Of a stretch of DNA of 48,517 bases, positions 9,328 to 16,973 are shown piece after piece; position 1 is the first letter of the stretch; each line of letters starts with the position of its first letter. Both the position numbers and the translations under genes were made by a program. Source of the DNA: Mycobacterium sp. IS-1264 (GTDB lineage: Bacteria > Actinomycetota > Actinomycetes > Mycobacteriales > Mycobacteriaceae); the NCBI RefSeq assembly GCF_001954195.1, contig NZ_MBES01000085.1:1-48517 (forward strand), given 5' to 3'. The notes below the pieces were generated by a model. It saw only the letters and a list, made by a program, of their open reading frames with translations. It had not been told where the DNA came from and made no database searches.

Positions 9328-10395
9328 TCATAGCGCCCGCAGGTCGATGACCCGTTGCACGTCGTCCACGCAGGCCTGGACGACGTCGGCGAGCACCACG
9401 TCGGTTCGCTCGCGGGCGCCGGCGTGCAGCGTCGACGCATGGCGGCGCGCGGCGGCCACGTAGGCGCATGCTCCCGCGGGATCGGAATCGGCGAGCGCCG
9501 TGGCCGCCGCGAGGTCGACCAGCACGTCCGGCACCGGGGGCGCAAGATCGCAGCCGGCGTCGTCGGGGGGCGCGACGGCCCGCGCCAGCTGCAGCACGGA
9601 ACCGGCGAGCAGGGCCACGTGCACGGCCTGGTGCTCGGCGGCCTGCACGGCTCCGCGCATCCCCCATCGCCGCGGGGCGATCCGCACCACGTGGCGGGCG
9701 GTGGTGCGCGCGCCGATGAGGCCACCCAGCTGCCCGTGCACCCTGTCGACGGCCGACAGCGGCCAGTCGGGCGCCGGCACCCTGCGGCCCGACGCGATGT
9801 CCGCGGTGCGGGCCAGCACCGCGCGCAGGGTGCCGAGCACTCCGATGCGGGCGCTGCGCAGCACCTCCAGCGGGTCGGCGGGGAACAGGACGACGGCGAA
9901 GACGATGGCCAGGCAGCCGCCGATCAGCGCGTCGAAGATGCGCTCGAAACCAACCCCGCCGCGGTACAACGCCAGCACCAGGATCGACGACACGACGGTC
10001 TGGTTGGCGAACATCATGCCCTGGCCGATGTAGCCCTGACCGATGAACACCGCGACCAGGAGTGCGATCAGCGCGGCGACCGCGATGGGGACCGCCCCGG
10101 GCCCCAGAAGGCCCTGCACGGCGGTGCCCACCCCGATTCCCAGCGTGACGCCGATCATCATCTGGATGGCGCGTTGGGCGCGCAGCACGTTGCTGATCGA
10201 CAACGACACGGCCGCGGCGATCGGCGCGAAGAAGGGCTGCGGATGCGCGAGCACATCGTGGGCGAGATACCAGGCCAGGCCCGCGGCCACCGACGTCTGG
10301 AGGAGCGTGAACCACAGGTCACGAACCCGTTTGAAACCCGCGACGACGGCGGATTTGGCCCCCGACGGCCGCGTCAACAGCGAAGCGCTCATCAC
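9328..10395 (-). CDS. FUSC-family integral membrane protein (Rv2571c-like)
   Basis: A 355-residue protein. The N-terminal half has about six membrane segments (FTLLQTSVAAGLAWYLA, then FFAPIAAAVSLS, MIGVTLGIGVGTAV, IAVAALIALLVAVFI, VVSSILVLALY, CLAIVFAVVLF), the pattern of the FUSC/aromatic-acid-exporter-like family with its HPFFAPIAA motif. The C-terminal half is soluble and Ala-rich. Members are proposed exporters; the substrate here is unknown. GTG at 10395 and ATG at 10392 are adjacent and either could start translation. The upstream 122 bp hold a large palindrome (10448-10511) and the end of the nitroreductase gene. Confidence 0.82.
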   Translation of the reverse strand: MMSASLLTRPSGAKSAVVAGFKRVRDLWFTLLQTSVAAGLAWYLAHDVLAHPQPFFAPIAAAVSLSISNVLRAQRAIQMMIGVTLGIGVGTAVQGLLGPGAVPIAVAALIALLVAVFIGQGYIGQGMMFANQTVVSSILVLALYRGGVGFERIFDALIGGCLAIVFAVVLFPADPLEVLRSARIGVLGTLRAVLARTADIASGRRVPAPDWPLSAVDRVHGQLGGLIGARTTARHVVRIAPRRWGMRGAVQAAEHQAVHVALLAGSVLQLARAVAPPDDAGCDLAPPVPDVLVDLAAATALADSDPAGACAYVAAARRHASTLHAGARERTDVVLADVVQACVDDVQRVIDLRAL

Positions 10396-10447
10396 GCTTA
10401 CTTACCCCACCGCGCGCGGGGTCGCTCGGCGGGGCTAGGTCCTTGGG

Positions 10448-10511
10448 CGCCGAGTGTGGGCCTTACGTACGGAAATTGCCGCGAATTCGTCCATAGGCCC
10501 CACGCTCGGCG
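10448..10511. repeat. Imperfect inverted repeat, ~17-bp arms
   Basis: Arms at 10448-10463 (CGCCGAGTGTGGGCCT) and 10495-10511 (AGGCCCCACGCTCGGCG) pair with one mismatch and one bulge. The 31-nt loop contains a second, smaller foldback (ACGGAAATT against AATTCGT). It begins 7 bases after the nitroreductase stop and lies upstream of the FUSC start. It could end the nitroreductase transcript, or be a member of a dispersed palindromic repeat family; copy number cannot be judged from this window. Confidence 0.65.
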
Positions 10512-10517
10512 ACAACC

Positions 10518-10952
10518 TCAGGTCGTTTGCAATTCGAAGAGCGGGATCACCCGGGTGGTCTTGGACTGATATTCCGCGAAGCCCGGCGCCGCGGCCGCGA
10601 CCTTTTCGAAGAGCTCGTCGCGCTCCGCGGTCGGCAGCTCGCGGGCCGTCACGTCGAACGTGTCGGTGCCGATCTCGACATGGGCCGCCGGGTTGGCGCG
10701 CAGGTTGTGCACCCACGCCGGACTGACCGGGGCGCCGGCGAAGGAGCCGATGATGATCAGCTTGCCGTCGATCCGGAAGTACGCCAGCGGTGAAGTCCGC
10801 TTCTTGCCGGACTTGGCGCCCGTCGTGGTGAGCAGCAACAGGTTGGCACCGGCGAATTGGCCGCCGACCTTGCCGTCGTTGGCGCGGAACTCGTCGACGA
10901 TGCCGTTGTTGAACGCGTTGATCGTGTCGGTATCAGGGATCCCTTGGGTCAT
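10518..10952 (-). CDS. Deazaflavin (F420)-dependent nitroreductase family protein
   Basis: A 144-residue split-barrel protein of the deazaflavin-dependent nitroreductase (Ddn-like) family. Typical family segments are GANLLLLTTTGAKSGKKRTS, GKLIIIGSFAGAP, and PAWVHNLRANPAAHVEIG. Such proteins use reduced coenzyme F420 to reduce quinones, nitro compounds or other oxidants, usually at the membrane. The ATG at 10952 is preceded by AAAAGG about ten bases upstream. From memory M. tuberculosis has no such gene between Rv2571c and aspS, so this is accessory here. It shares a 126-bp divergent upstream region with a secreted protein gene; that region holds a short palindrome (10988-11002). The substrate cannot be read from sequence. 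Confidence 0.9.
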   Translation of the reverse strand: MTQGIPDTDTINAFNNGIVDEFRANDGKVGGQFAGANLLLLTTTGAKSGKKRTSPLAYFRIDGKLIIIGSFAGAPVSPAWVHNLRANPAAHVEIGTDTFDVTARELPTAERDELFEKVAAAAPGFAEYQSKTTRVIPLFELQTT

Positions 10953-10987
10953 GCCTGGTCAACCTTTTCGGGTTCGGAGTCTATTCC

Positions 10988-11002
10988 GGACAGAAAGTGT
11001 CC
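10988..11002. promoter_or_regulatory. Short palindrome in divergent promoter region
   Basis: GGACA-GAAAG-TGTCC is a perfect 5-bp inverted repeat with a 5-nt centre, followed on the plus strand by ATTTTT. It lies 36 bp upstream of the nitroreductase ATG and 76 bp upstream of the secreted protein ATG, so it may be an operator for either gene. The trailing T-run would also fit a weak terminator on the plus strand, but no gene ends there. Confidence 0.35.
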
Positions 11003-11078
11003 ATTTTTGTGCTCCTGGTTGCCCCTAGTCGATGAACAAAGCCCAAAAACGGGCGGCGACAACCTAAGGGAGATCACC

Positions 11079-11402
11079 ATGAAGAACACATCAACCAGCC
11101 GCAAACGCACTCGCTTTCGGTACGCCGCGACGCTCTTCGGCGCGCTGGCCATTGTCGCGTTGGCCCCCGCCACCGCGTATGCGGAGCCCAACGGGCCCAC
11201 CGGCCCGAGCGGCGGATGCCACTACACCGACCCGGACGGCTACGACATCCCGATCGACGAGGGCCAGGGCGTCATCGTCGGCGGCAAGCTCGTCACCTGC
11301 ACCAACGGCAAAACGGTCGTCACCGATGCGCCGGCACGCACGCACCCCCACCCGCCGGTGGCACCGCCGAATCACGCGCCGGTACAGACCCGGAAAGTGT
11401 AA
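11079..11402 (+). CDS. Small secreted protein, unknown function
   Basis: A 107-residue protein with a clear Sec signal peptide: a basic N-region (SRKRTRFR), a hydrophobic core (LFGALAIVALAPAT) and a likely cleavage after AYA (residue ~35). The mature part is about 72 residues, with two cysteines (GGCHY and VTCTN), which could form a disulfide, a central acidic stretch (DIPIDEGQG) and a His/Pro-rich tail (HPHPPVAPPNH). The frame is open further upstream, but the ATG at 11079 has AAGGGA about six bases before it and places the signal peptide at the N-terminus. No family is recognised. It is followed by a strong hairpin. Confidence 0.8.
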   Translation: MKNTSTSRKRTRFRYAATLFGALAIVALAPATAYAEPNGPTGPSGGCHYTDPDGYDIPIDEGQGVIVGGKLVTCTNGKTVVTDAPARTHPHPPVAPPNHAPVQTRKV

Positions 11403-11426
11403 GCGGGGCAACCACACTGAAGCTCG

Positions 11427-11449
11427 CCCCGGGCGTTACGCGCCCGGGG
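11427..11449. terminator. Bidirectional hairpin between convergent genes
   Basis: A perfect 9-bp stem CCCCGGGCG / CGCCCGGGG with loop TTACG fills the gap between the secreted protein stop (11402) and the aspS stop (11450). It has no T-run, as is common for mycobacterial terminators. Confidence 0.7.
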
Positions 11450-13222
11450 TCAGCTGGGTTCCGGCTTGGCGTCCATTCCGGACTCCTTGCGCTGCTGGGC
11501 CGTGATCGGCGCCGGCGCGTCGGTCAGCGGGTCGACGCCGCCGCCGGTCTTCGGGAATGCGATCACCTCGCGGATGGAGTCGACGCCGGACAGCAGCGCG
11601 TTGATCCGGTCCCAGCCGAAGGCGATGCCGCCGTGCGGCGGCGCGCCAAACATGAACGCCTCCAACAGGAATCCGAACTTCTCCTCCGCCTCGGCCTTGT
11701 CGAGGCCCATCACCGCGAACACGCGTTCCTGGACATCGCGGCGGTGGATACGGATCGAGCCACCGCCGATCTCGTTGCCGTTGCAGACGATGTCGTACGC
11801 GTCGGCCAGCACACCGCCGGGGTCCTTGTCGACCGCGTCCTCGTGCTCAGGCTTGGGCGAGGTGAACGCGTGGTGCACCGCGGTCCACGCTCCGGAGCCG
11901 ACCGCCACGTCGCCGGCGGCGGTCGCCTCTTCGGCGGGCTCGAACAGCGGCGGGTCGACCACCCAGACGAACGCCCACGCGTTCTCCTCGATCATGTCGA
12001 GCCGGCTCGCGATCTCGCCGCGGGCGGCGCCCAACAGCGCCCGCGACGACTTCGCCGGGCCCGCCGAGAAGAAGACGCAGTCCCCCGGCTTGGCGCCGAC
12101 ATGCGCGGCCAGGCCGTCGCGTTCGCGCTCGCTGAGGTTCTTGGCCACCGGGCCGCCCAGCGTGCCGTCGTCTCCGACCAGCACGTAGGCCAGTCCGCGG
12201 TGGCCGCGCTGTTTGGCCCACTCCTGCCAGCCGTCCAGCGTGCGGCGCGGCTGCGAGGCCCCGCCGGGCATCACCACCGCGCCGACATACGGCGCCTGGA
12301 AGACCCGAAATGTGGTGTCTTTGAAGAATTCTGTGCACTCGACGAGCTCCAGCCCGAACCGCATGTCGGGTTTGTCGGAGCCGAACCGTCGCATGGCGTC
12401 CGCGTAGCTGATCCGCGGGATCGGGGTCGGCAGCCGGTAGCCGATCAGCTCCCACAGCGCGGCCAGGATCTCCTCGGAGATCGCGATCACGTCTTCGGCG
12501 TCGACGAAGCTCATCTCCATGTCGAGCTGGGTGAACTCTGGCTGGCGGTCGGCGCGGAAATCCTCGTCGCGGTAGCAGCGGGCGATCTGGTAGTAGCGCT
12601 CCATCCCGGCGACCATCAGCAGCTGCTTGAACAGCTGCGGGCTTTGGGGCAGGGCGTAGAACGAACCCGGGTGCAGGCGGGCCGGCACCAGGAAGTCGCG
12701 CGCCCCCTCCGGCGTCGAGCGGGTGATGGTCGGGGTCTCGATCTCGACGAAGTCGTGGCGATCCAGCACCGCACGGGCGGCGGCATTCACCTTGGAGCGC
12801 AACCGAATCGCCCCGGCCGGGCCGTCGCGGCGCAGGTCGAGGTAGCGGTACTTCAACCGCAGCTCCTCGCCGGCGGGCTCGTCGAGCTGGAACGGCAGCG
12901 GGGCGCTTTCGCCGAGCACGGTCAGCGAGGTGACGTTGACCTCGATCTCGCCGGTGGCGATCTCGGTGTTGGCGTTGCCTTCCGGGCGGATCTCCACGAC
13001 GCCGTCGACCGCGATGCAGAACTCGGCGCGCAGCCGGTGCGCCTGGGCCAGCACGTCGGGGGCGCGGAAGACGACCTGTGCCACGCCGGAGGCGTCGCGC
13101 AGATCGATGAAGATGACACCGCCGTGGTCGCGGCGGCGCGCCACCCAGCCGGCCAACGTCACCTGCTGTCCGGCGTCGCTCGCCCGTAGCGAACCAGCGG
13201 CGTGGCTGCGCAGCACAAACAC
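11450..13222 (-). CDS. aspS: Aspartyl-tRNA synthetase
   Basis: A 590-residue class II synthetase of the bacterial type. In order: the OB-fold anticodon-binding domain (~1-110, with GWVARRRDHGG), class II motif 2 in ARCYRDEDFRADRQPEFTQ, the bacterial GAD insertion (~280-430), and motif 3 near GIAFGWDR. His33 in RRRDHGG matches the residue linked in the literature to non-discriminating AspRS, which also charges tRNA-Asn for the GatCAB route; mycobacterial AspRS is reported to be of that kind. GTG at 13222 has AAAGGGA directly against it, while the next in-frame GTG (13216) is spaced six bases from it, so translation may start at 13216. It is divergent from the 2-dehydropantoate-reductase-like gene. 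Confidence 0.97.
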   Translation of the reverse strand: MFVLRSHAAGSLRASDAGQQVTLAGWVARRRDHGGVIFIDLRDASGVAQVVFRAPDVLAQAHRLRAEFCIAVDGVVEIRPEGNANTEIATGEIEVNVTSLTVLGESAPLPFQLDEPAGEELRLKYRYLDLRRDGPAGAIRLRSKVNAAARAVLDRHDFVEIETPTITRSTPEGARDFLVPARLHPGSFYALPQSPQLFKQLLMVAGMERYYQIARCYRDEDFRADRQPEFTQLDMEMSFVDAEDVIAISEEILAALWELIGYRLPTPIPRISYADAMRRFGSDKPDMRFGLELVECTEFFKDTTFRVFQAPYVGAVVMPGGASQPRRTLDGWQEWAKQRGHRGLAYVLVGDDGTLGGPVAKNLSERERDGLAAHVGAKPGDCVFFSAGPAKSSRALLGAARGEIASRLDMIEENAWAFVWVVDPPLFEPAEEATAAGDVAVGSGAWTAVHHAFTSPKPEHEDAVDKDPGGVLADAYDIVCNGNEIGGGSIRIHRRDVQERVFAVMGLDKAEAEEKFGFLLEAFMFGAPPHGGIAFGWDRINALLSGVDSIREVIAFPKTGGGVDPLTDAPAPITAQQRKESGMDAKPEPS

Positions 13223-13278
13223 TCCCTTTCAGCAGGCTTTGGACGAGTGACCAGTCTAGAGCAGGTATTTTCGGTCCT

Positions 13279-14166
13279 ATCGCCACCACCATCGCCCTCG
13301 TCGGTCCCGGCGCCGTCGGCACGACGGTCGCCGCGCTGCTCTACAAGGCCGGGCATTCGGTCCTGGTCTGCGGCCACACTCCCCGCGACAGCATCGAGCT
13401 GCGGCCCGACGGCGAAGAGCCGATCGTGGTGCCCGGCCCGGTGCTCACCGATCCCGCGGAGATCACGGGCACGGTCGACCTGGTGGTCCTGGCGGTCAAG
13501 GCCACCCAGAACGACGAGGCGGCCGGCTGGCTGGCGCGGCTGTGCGACGAGCACACCATCGTCGCCGTGCTGCAAAACGGTGTCGAGCAGGTCGAGCAGG
13601 TCAAGCCGCACTGCCCGTCCTCCCCCGTGATCCCGGGCATCGTGTGGTATTCGGCCGAGACTCAGCCCGACGGCTGGGTGCGATTACGCACCGAGGCCCG
13701 GTTGGTGCTGCCCTCCGGACCCGCGGCGGAGAGCGTCGCCGAGCTGCTGCGCGGCGCCGGCTGCCACGTCGAGTGCGATCCGGACTTCCTCACGGGGGCC
13801 TGGCGCAAGCTGCTGACCAACGCGCTGGCGGGGTTCATGGTGCTCTCACGGCGGCGATCCGGCATGTTCCGCCGCGACGACGTCGCCGCGTTGTCGCGGC
13901 GCTATGTCGCCGAATGCCTGGCCGTCGCGCGGGCCGAAGGGGCCCGGCTGCCGGACGGCGTGGTCGACGAGTTGGTCGACATGTTCCGTCACGTTCCCGA
14001 AGACATGAGCACCTCGATGCTGGCCGACGCGGAAAACGGCCGGCGGCTGGAGTGGCAGATCCGCAACGGGGTGATCATCCGCAAGGCCCGCGCCCACAAC
14101 CTGGCGACGCCGATCAGCGACATCCTGGTGCCGCTGCTGGCCGCCGCCAGCGACGGTCCGGGCTAG
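13279..14166 (+). CDS. 2-dehydropantoate 2-reductase family protein, start codon not canonical (Rv2573-like)
   Basis: The frame encodes an NADPH-dependent ApbA/PanE-type reductase (ketopantoate to pantoate, or a related 2-oxo acid). The dinucleotide motif GPGAVG lies at codons ~9-14, then VLAVKATQN, VAVLQNGVEQ and the C-terminal helical domain with WRKLLTNALAG. No ATG, GTG or TTG exists in this frame between the stop at 13114-13116 and the GTG at 13426, and starting at 13426 would delete the whole NADPH-binding fold. I place the start at ATC 13279 (ATTIALVGPG follows), because a -10-like TATTTT (13266-13271) would start an mRNA almost exactly there; ATT at 13267 is another option. GTG at 13247 would work only with a frameshift. 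The C-terminus is intact (LAAASDGPG). Confidence 0.75.
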   Translation: MATTIALVGPGAVGTTVAALLYKAGHSVLVCGHTPRDSIELRPDGEEPIVVPGPVLTDPAEITGTVDLVVLAVKATQNDEAAGWLARLCDEHTIVAVLQNGVEQVEQVKPHCPSSPVIPGIVWYSAETQPDGWVRLRTEARLVLPSGPAAESVAELLRGAGCHVECDPDFLTGAWRKLLTNALAGFMVLSRRRSGMFRRDDVAALSRRYVAECLAVARAEGARLPDGVVDELVDMFRHVPEDMSTSMLADAENGRRLEWQIRNGVIIRKARAHNLATPISDILVPLLAAASDGPG

Positions 14167-14176
14167 GTTAGAGGCC

Positions 14177-14674
14177 ATGTACGCCTGCGAGCGCGTCGAC
14201 CTCGGCTTCATCGAGAACGCGCCATTCCGATTCCGCAACAGTGTCGATCTCGCCATCACACCCGAGCAGCTGTTCGAGGTGCTCGCCGACGCCGAATCCT
14301 GGCCGCGCTGGGCCCCGGTGATCACCAAGGTGACCTGGACCAGTCCCGAGCCGCGCGGCGTGGGCACCACCCGCATCGTCGAGATGCGCGGCGGCATCGT
14401 CGGCGACGAGGAGTTCATTGCGTGGGAACCGTTTAGCCACATGGCATTTCGGTTCAACGAGTGCTCGACGCGCTCGGTGGCCGCATTCGCCGAGGATTAC
14501 CGGGTGGAAGTCATTCCCGGTGGCTGCCGGCTGACCTGGACCATGGCGCAGCAGCCGGCCGGCCCGGCGCGGCTGGCGATGTTGTTCGCCGGGCCGCTGC
14601 TGAACCTGGGCCTGCGCCGGTTTCTGCGTAATCTGCGTAGCTATACCGATGCGCGCGCGGCCCAGCAGCATTAG
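14177..14674 (+). CDS. SRPBCC (START/polyketide cyclase-like) family protein (Rv2574-like)
   Basis: A 165-residue single-domain protein of the SRPBCC ligand-binding superfamily. The hallmark start of the fold, SVDLAITPEQLFEVLADAES, is followed by WPRWAPVITKV, a beta-rich centre, and a long C-terminal helix ending RRFLRNLRSY. Such proteins bind hydrophobic ligands; the ligand is not predictable. The ATG at 14177 lies 10 bp after the reductase stop, and the metallopeptidase follows 9 bp after its own stop, so three genes probably form an operon. Confidence 0.82.
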   Translation: MYACERVDLGFIENAPFRFRNSVDLAITPEQLFEVLADAESWPRWAPVITKVTWTSPEPRGVGTTRIVEMRGGIVGDEEFIAWEPFSHMAFRFNECSTRSVAAFAEDYRVEVIPGGCRLTWTMAQQPAGPARLAMLFAGPLLNLGLRRFLRNLRSYTDARAAQQH

Positions 14675-14683
14675 GAGGGTGCG

Positions 14684-15565
14684 ATGACCTTCAACGAGGG
14701 TATGCAGATCGACACCAGCACCGCGGAGTCGTCCGGCGGTATGGGCGGCATGGGCATGGCCGTCGGGGGCGGCGGCGTCGGGCTCCTGATCCTGCTCGCG
14801 GCGTTGTTCTTCGGCGTCGACCCCAGCCGCGTGATGAACTCCCAGCAGATGAACACGGGCGGCTACTCGGCGCCCGGGTTTGACCTAGGCCAGTGCAAGA
14901 CCGGCGCCGACGCCAACAAGTACGTGCAGTGCCGCGTGATCGCCACCGGCAATTCGGTGGACGCGGTCTGGCATCAGCTGATGCCGGGCTACACCCGCCC
15001 GCGCGTACGGCTCTTCACCGGCCAGGTGGAGACCGGCTGCGGCGCGGCCACCACCGCGGTCGGGCCGTTCTATTGCCCGGTGGATCAGACCGCGTACTTC
15101 GACACCGACTTCTTCCAGGAGCTGGTCGACAAATTCGGTTCCAGCGGTGGACCATTCGCGCAGGAGTACGTGGTCGCCCACGAATACGGCCATCACGTGC
15201 AGCAGCTGCAGGGCGTCCTGGGCCGTTCGCAGCAGGGCGCGCAGGGCGCCGGCGGCAACGGCGTGCGCACCGAGTTACAGGCGGACTGCTACGCCGGCAT
15301 CTGGGCGCACTACGCGTCGACGGTCAAGCAGGAAAGCACCGGCGTGCCGTACCTGCAGCCGTTGAGCGACAAGGACATTGCCGACGCGCTGTCGGCCGCG
15401 GCGTCGGTGGGCGATGACCGCATCCAGCGGGAGACGACCGGGCGCGTCAACCCGGAGTCGTGGACGCACGGGTCCGCCGCGCAACGGCAGAAGTGGTTCA
15501 CCATCGGGTATCAGACCGGTGACCCGCACCAGTGCGACACCTTCGCCGCCACGAACCTCGGCTAG
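14684..15565 (+). CDS. Neutral zinc metallopeptidase, membrane-anchored (YpfJ family, Rv2575-like)
   Basis: A 293-residue protein with a short Gly/Met-rich N-terminus (GGMGGMGMAVGGGG), one membrane segment (VGLLILLAALFFGV, ~31-45), and an extracytoplasmic peptidase domain. The zinc site HEYGHH is at His166-Glu167-His170, with a downstream ELQADCYAG that provides the third ligand/glutamate as in the neutral zinc metallopeptidase family. At least four cysteines lie outside the membrane (QCKTG, QCRVI, GCGAA, YCPVD). The start is marked by AGGAGGG seven bases before ATG 14684. The substrate is unknown. Confidence 0.88.
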   Translation: MTFNEGMQIDTSTAESSGGMGGMGMAVGGGGVGLLILLAALFFGVDPSRVMNSQQMNTGGYSAPGFDLGQCKTGADANKYVQCRVIATGNSVDAVWHQLMPGYTRPRVRLFTGQVETGCGAATTAVGPFYCPVDQTAYFDTDFFQELVDKFGSSGGPFAQEYVVAHEYGHHVQQLQGVLGRSQQGAQGAGGNGVRTELQADCYAGIWAHYASTVKQESTGVPYLQPLSDKDIADALSAAASVGDDRIQRETTGRVNPESWTHGSAAQRQKWFTIGYQTGDPHQCDTFAATNLG

Positions 15566-15593
15566 GCGGCAAGCAGGCCCTTGAGTTCGGCGC

Positions 15594-16037
15594 TTACCCG
15601 GTCGGCCGGGCCGCGCAGGTGACGGTGGTGGTCGCGTCCTGCTGCGCGACCACCTGGCCGTCCACAGCGATCTCGCAGTGGAATGAGGCCGGACCGTTGC
15701 CCGAATCCGGCCAATGCAGCATGCCGCTGGCGCTGATGCTCGCCCACTGCGTCGGGTTCGCCATGGTGACGGTGTAGGTGACCGGCGTTCCACCGCTGAG
15801 CGGAGCCTGCACGCTGGTCATGAACTTCGACGGGTCCGCATCGTAGGCGGCCTGGCTGGGCGGATCGGCGTTCACGTAGTTGACGGTGGCGGTCAGATTG
15901 TTGGGGCTCGACACGGTGTACGTCACCTGATGGCCGGCCGGATCCGCATAGGAGGTCGCGGGCGTGACAGCCACTGCTGCAGCTGCCGCAAACGTTGCCG
16001 CGGCGACCACGCTGGTCACATTTCGCACGTTGGTCAT
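15594..16037 (-). CDS. Secreted protein of unknown function (Rv2576c-like)
   Basis: A 147-residue protein with a signal peptide (VVAAATFAAAAAVAVTP, cleavage probably after SYA, residue ~31). The mature part is Thr/Val/Asn-rich and predicted to be all-beta, with repeated short strands (QVTYTVSS, ATVNYVNAD, PVTYTVTMANP, ATTTVTCAA) and two cysteines (FHCEI, VTCAA). It is reminiscent of the soluble parts of MmpS-type proteins, but I would not assign it to that family. The frame stays open far upstream; ATG 16037 is the one that puts the signal peptide first. It converges with the metallopeptidase and diverges from the patatin gene. Confidence 0.78.
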   Translation of the reverse strand: MTNVRNVTSVVAAATFAAAAAVAVTPATSYADPAGHQVTYTVSSPNNLTATVNYVNADPPSQAAYDADPSKFMTSVQAPLSGGTPVTYTVTMANPTQWASISASGMLHWPDSGNGPASFHCEIAVDGQVVAQQDATTTVTCAARPTG

Positions 16038-16088
16038 ATCGAAAACGCTACCGGATCCGTTACCCCGGGAATTTGACCCGAAAGTCCC

Positions 16089-16101
16089 TACGATGCAGCT
16101 G
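16089..16101 (+). promoter_or_regulatory. Leaderless-type promoter -10 of patatin gene
   Basis: TACGAT (16089-16094) fits the mycobacterial TANNNT -10 element and ends six bases before the GTG at 16101. With the usual spacing, transcription would start on the GTG itself. No ribosome binding site is present, which agrees with a leaderless message. Confidence 0.5.
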
Positions 16102-16946
16102 TGCCCACCGCATTCGTGTTGTCCGGCGGCGCCAGCCTCGGAGCGATCCATGTCGGGATGCTGCTCGCCCTGGCCGACGAAGGGGAATCGCCCGACCTGA
16201 TCGTCGGCACGTCCGTCGGCGCGGTCAACGGCGGGTGGATCGCGTCGCGGCCCGACGCCGCCGGGATTCGCGGCCTCGCCGACCTGTGGGTGTCGCTGTC
16301 GCGACGCGACATCTTCCCCACCCATCCGCTTGCCGGGGCGCTGGGCATGCTTGGTCGCCGGTCGCACCTGGTCCCCAACACCGGATTGCGGCGCCTGCTC
16401 GCCGAGAAATTGGAGTTCGAACGTCTCGAGGACGCGCCCGTCCCGCTGCACGTGGTGGCCACCGACGTCATCTCCGGCACCGATGTGCGGCTGTCGTCGG
16501 GCGACGCCGTCGACGCGATCGCCGCCAGCGCCGCGATCCCGGGCGTCTTCCCGCCGGTGCGCATCGACGGCCGCCACCTGATGGACGGCGGCGTGGTGAA
16601 CAACACCCCGATCTCGCACGCCGTCAAGCTCGGCGCCGACCGGATCTGGGTGCTGCCGACCGGCTACTCGTGCGACCTGCCCGCGGCGCCCAAGACGGCT
16701 GTGAACATGGCGTTGCACGCCATGACCCTCGCCGTCAACCACCGCCTGGCCGTCGACGTCGAGCGCTTCGAACAGGACATCGACCTCCGCGTGATCCGGC
16801 CGCTGTGCCCGGTCGCCACGTCGGGAGCCGACTTCTCGCACGGGGCAACGCTGATCGAGCGGTCGCACGCGGCCACCCGCGAGTGGCTCGCGGCGCGCCC
16901 GCCGGCCGAAGGCCAAGCCGGATTGCTCGAACCGCATCGCCACTAG
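16101..16946 (+). CDS. Patatin-like phospholipase / acyl hydrolase
   Basis: A 281-residue soluble patatin. The glycine-rich oxyanion segment (LSGGASLGAIHVG) is at the N-terminus, the nucleophile elbow GTSVGA carries Ser38, and the catalytic aspartate is Asp162 in the DGG motif (MDGGVVNNTP). Ser/Asp dyad enzymes of this family cleave acyl groups from lipids. No signal peptide or membrane segment is seen, so it acts in the cytosol or at the inner face of the membrane. From memory the gene is absent at this place in M. tuberculosis, where Rv2576c is followed by Rv2577. The start GTG is set by the family motif and a leaderless-type promoter. Confidence 0.9.
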   Translation: MPTAFVLSGGASLGAIHVGMLLALADEGESPDLIVGTSVGAVNGGWIASRPDAAGIRGLADLWVSLSRRDIFPTHPLAGALGMLGRRSHLVPNTGLRRLLAEKLEFERLEDAPVPLHVVATDVISGTDVRLSSGDAVDAIAASAAIPGVFPPVRIDGRHLMDGGVVNNTPISHAVKLGADRIWVLPTGYSCDLPAAPKTAVNMALHAMTLAVNHRLAVDVERFEQDIDLRVIRPLCPVATSGADFSHGATLIERSHAATREWLAARPPAEGQAGLLEPHRH

Positions 16947-16973
16947 GTCGCCCGGCTCGGGTATGAAGCAAGC

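Noticed and set aside
10857..11078. An upstream extension of the small secreted protein
   Set aside because: It would run antisense through the nitroreductase 5' end and bury the signal peptide; ATG 11079 has its own ribosome site.
15594..16943. A 449-residue minus-strand protein covering the patatin gene
   Set aside because: Only its last 147 residues read as a protein with a signal peptide; the rest is the complement of the patatin, which has its catalytic dyad.
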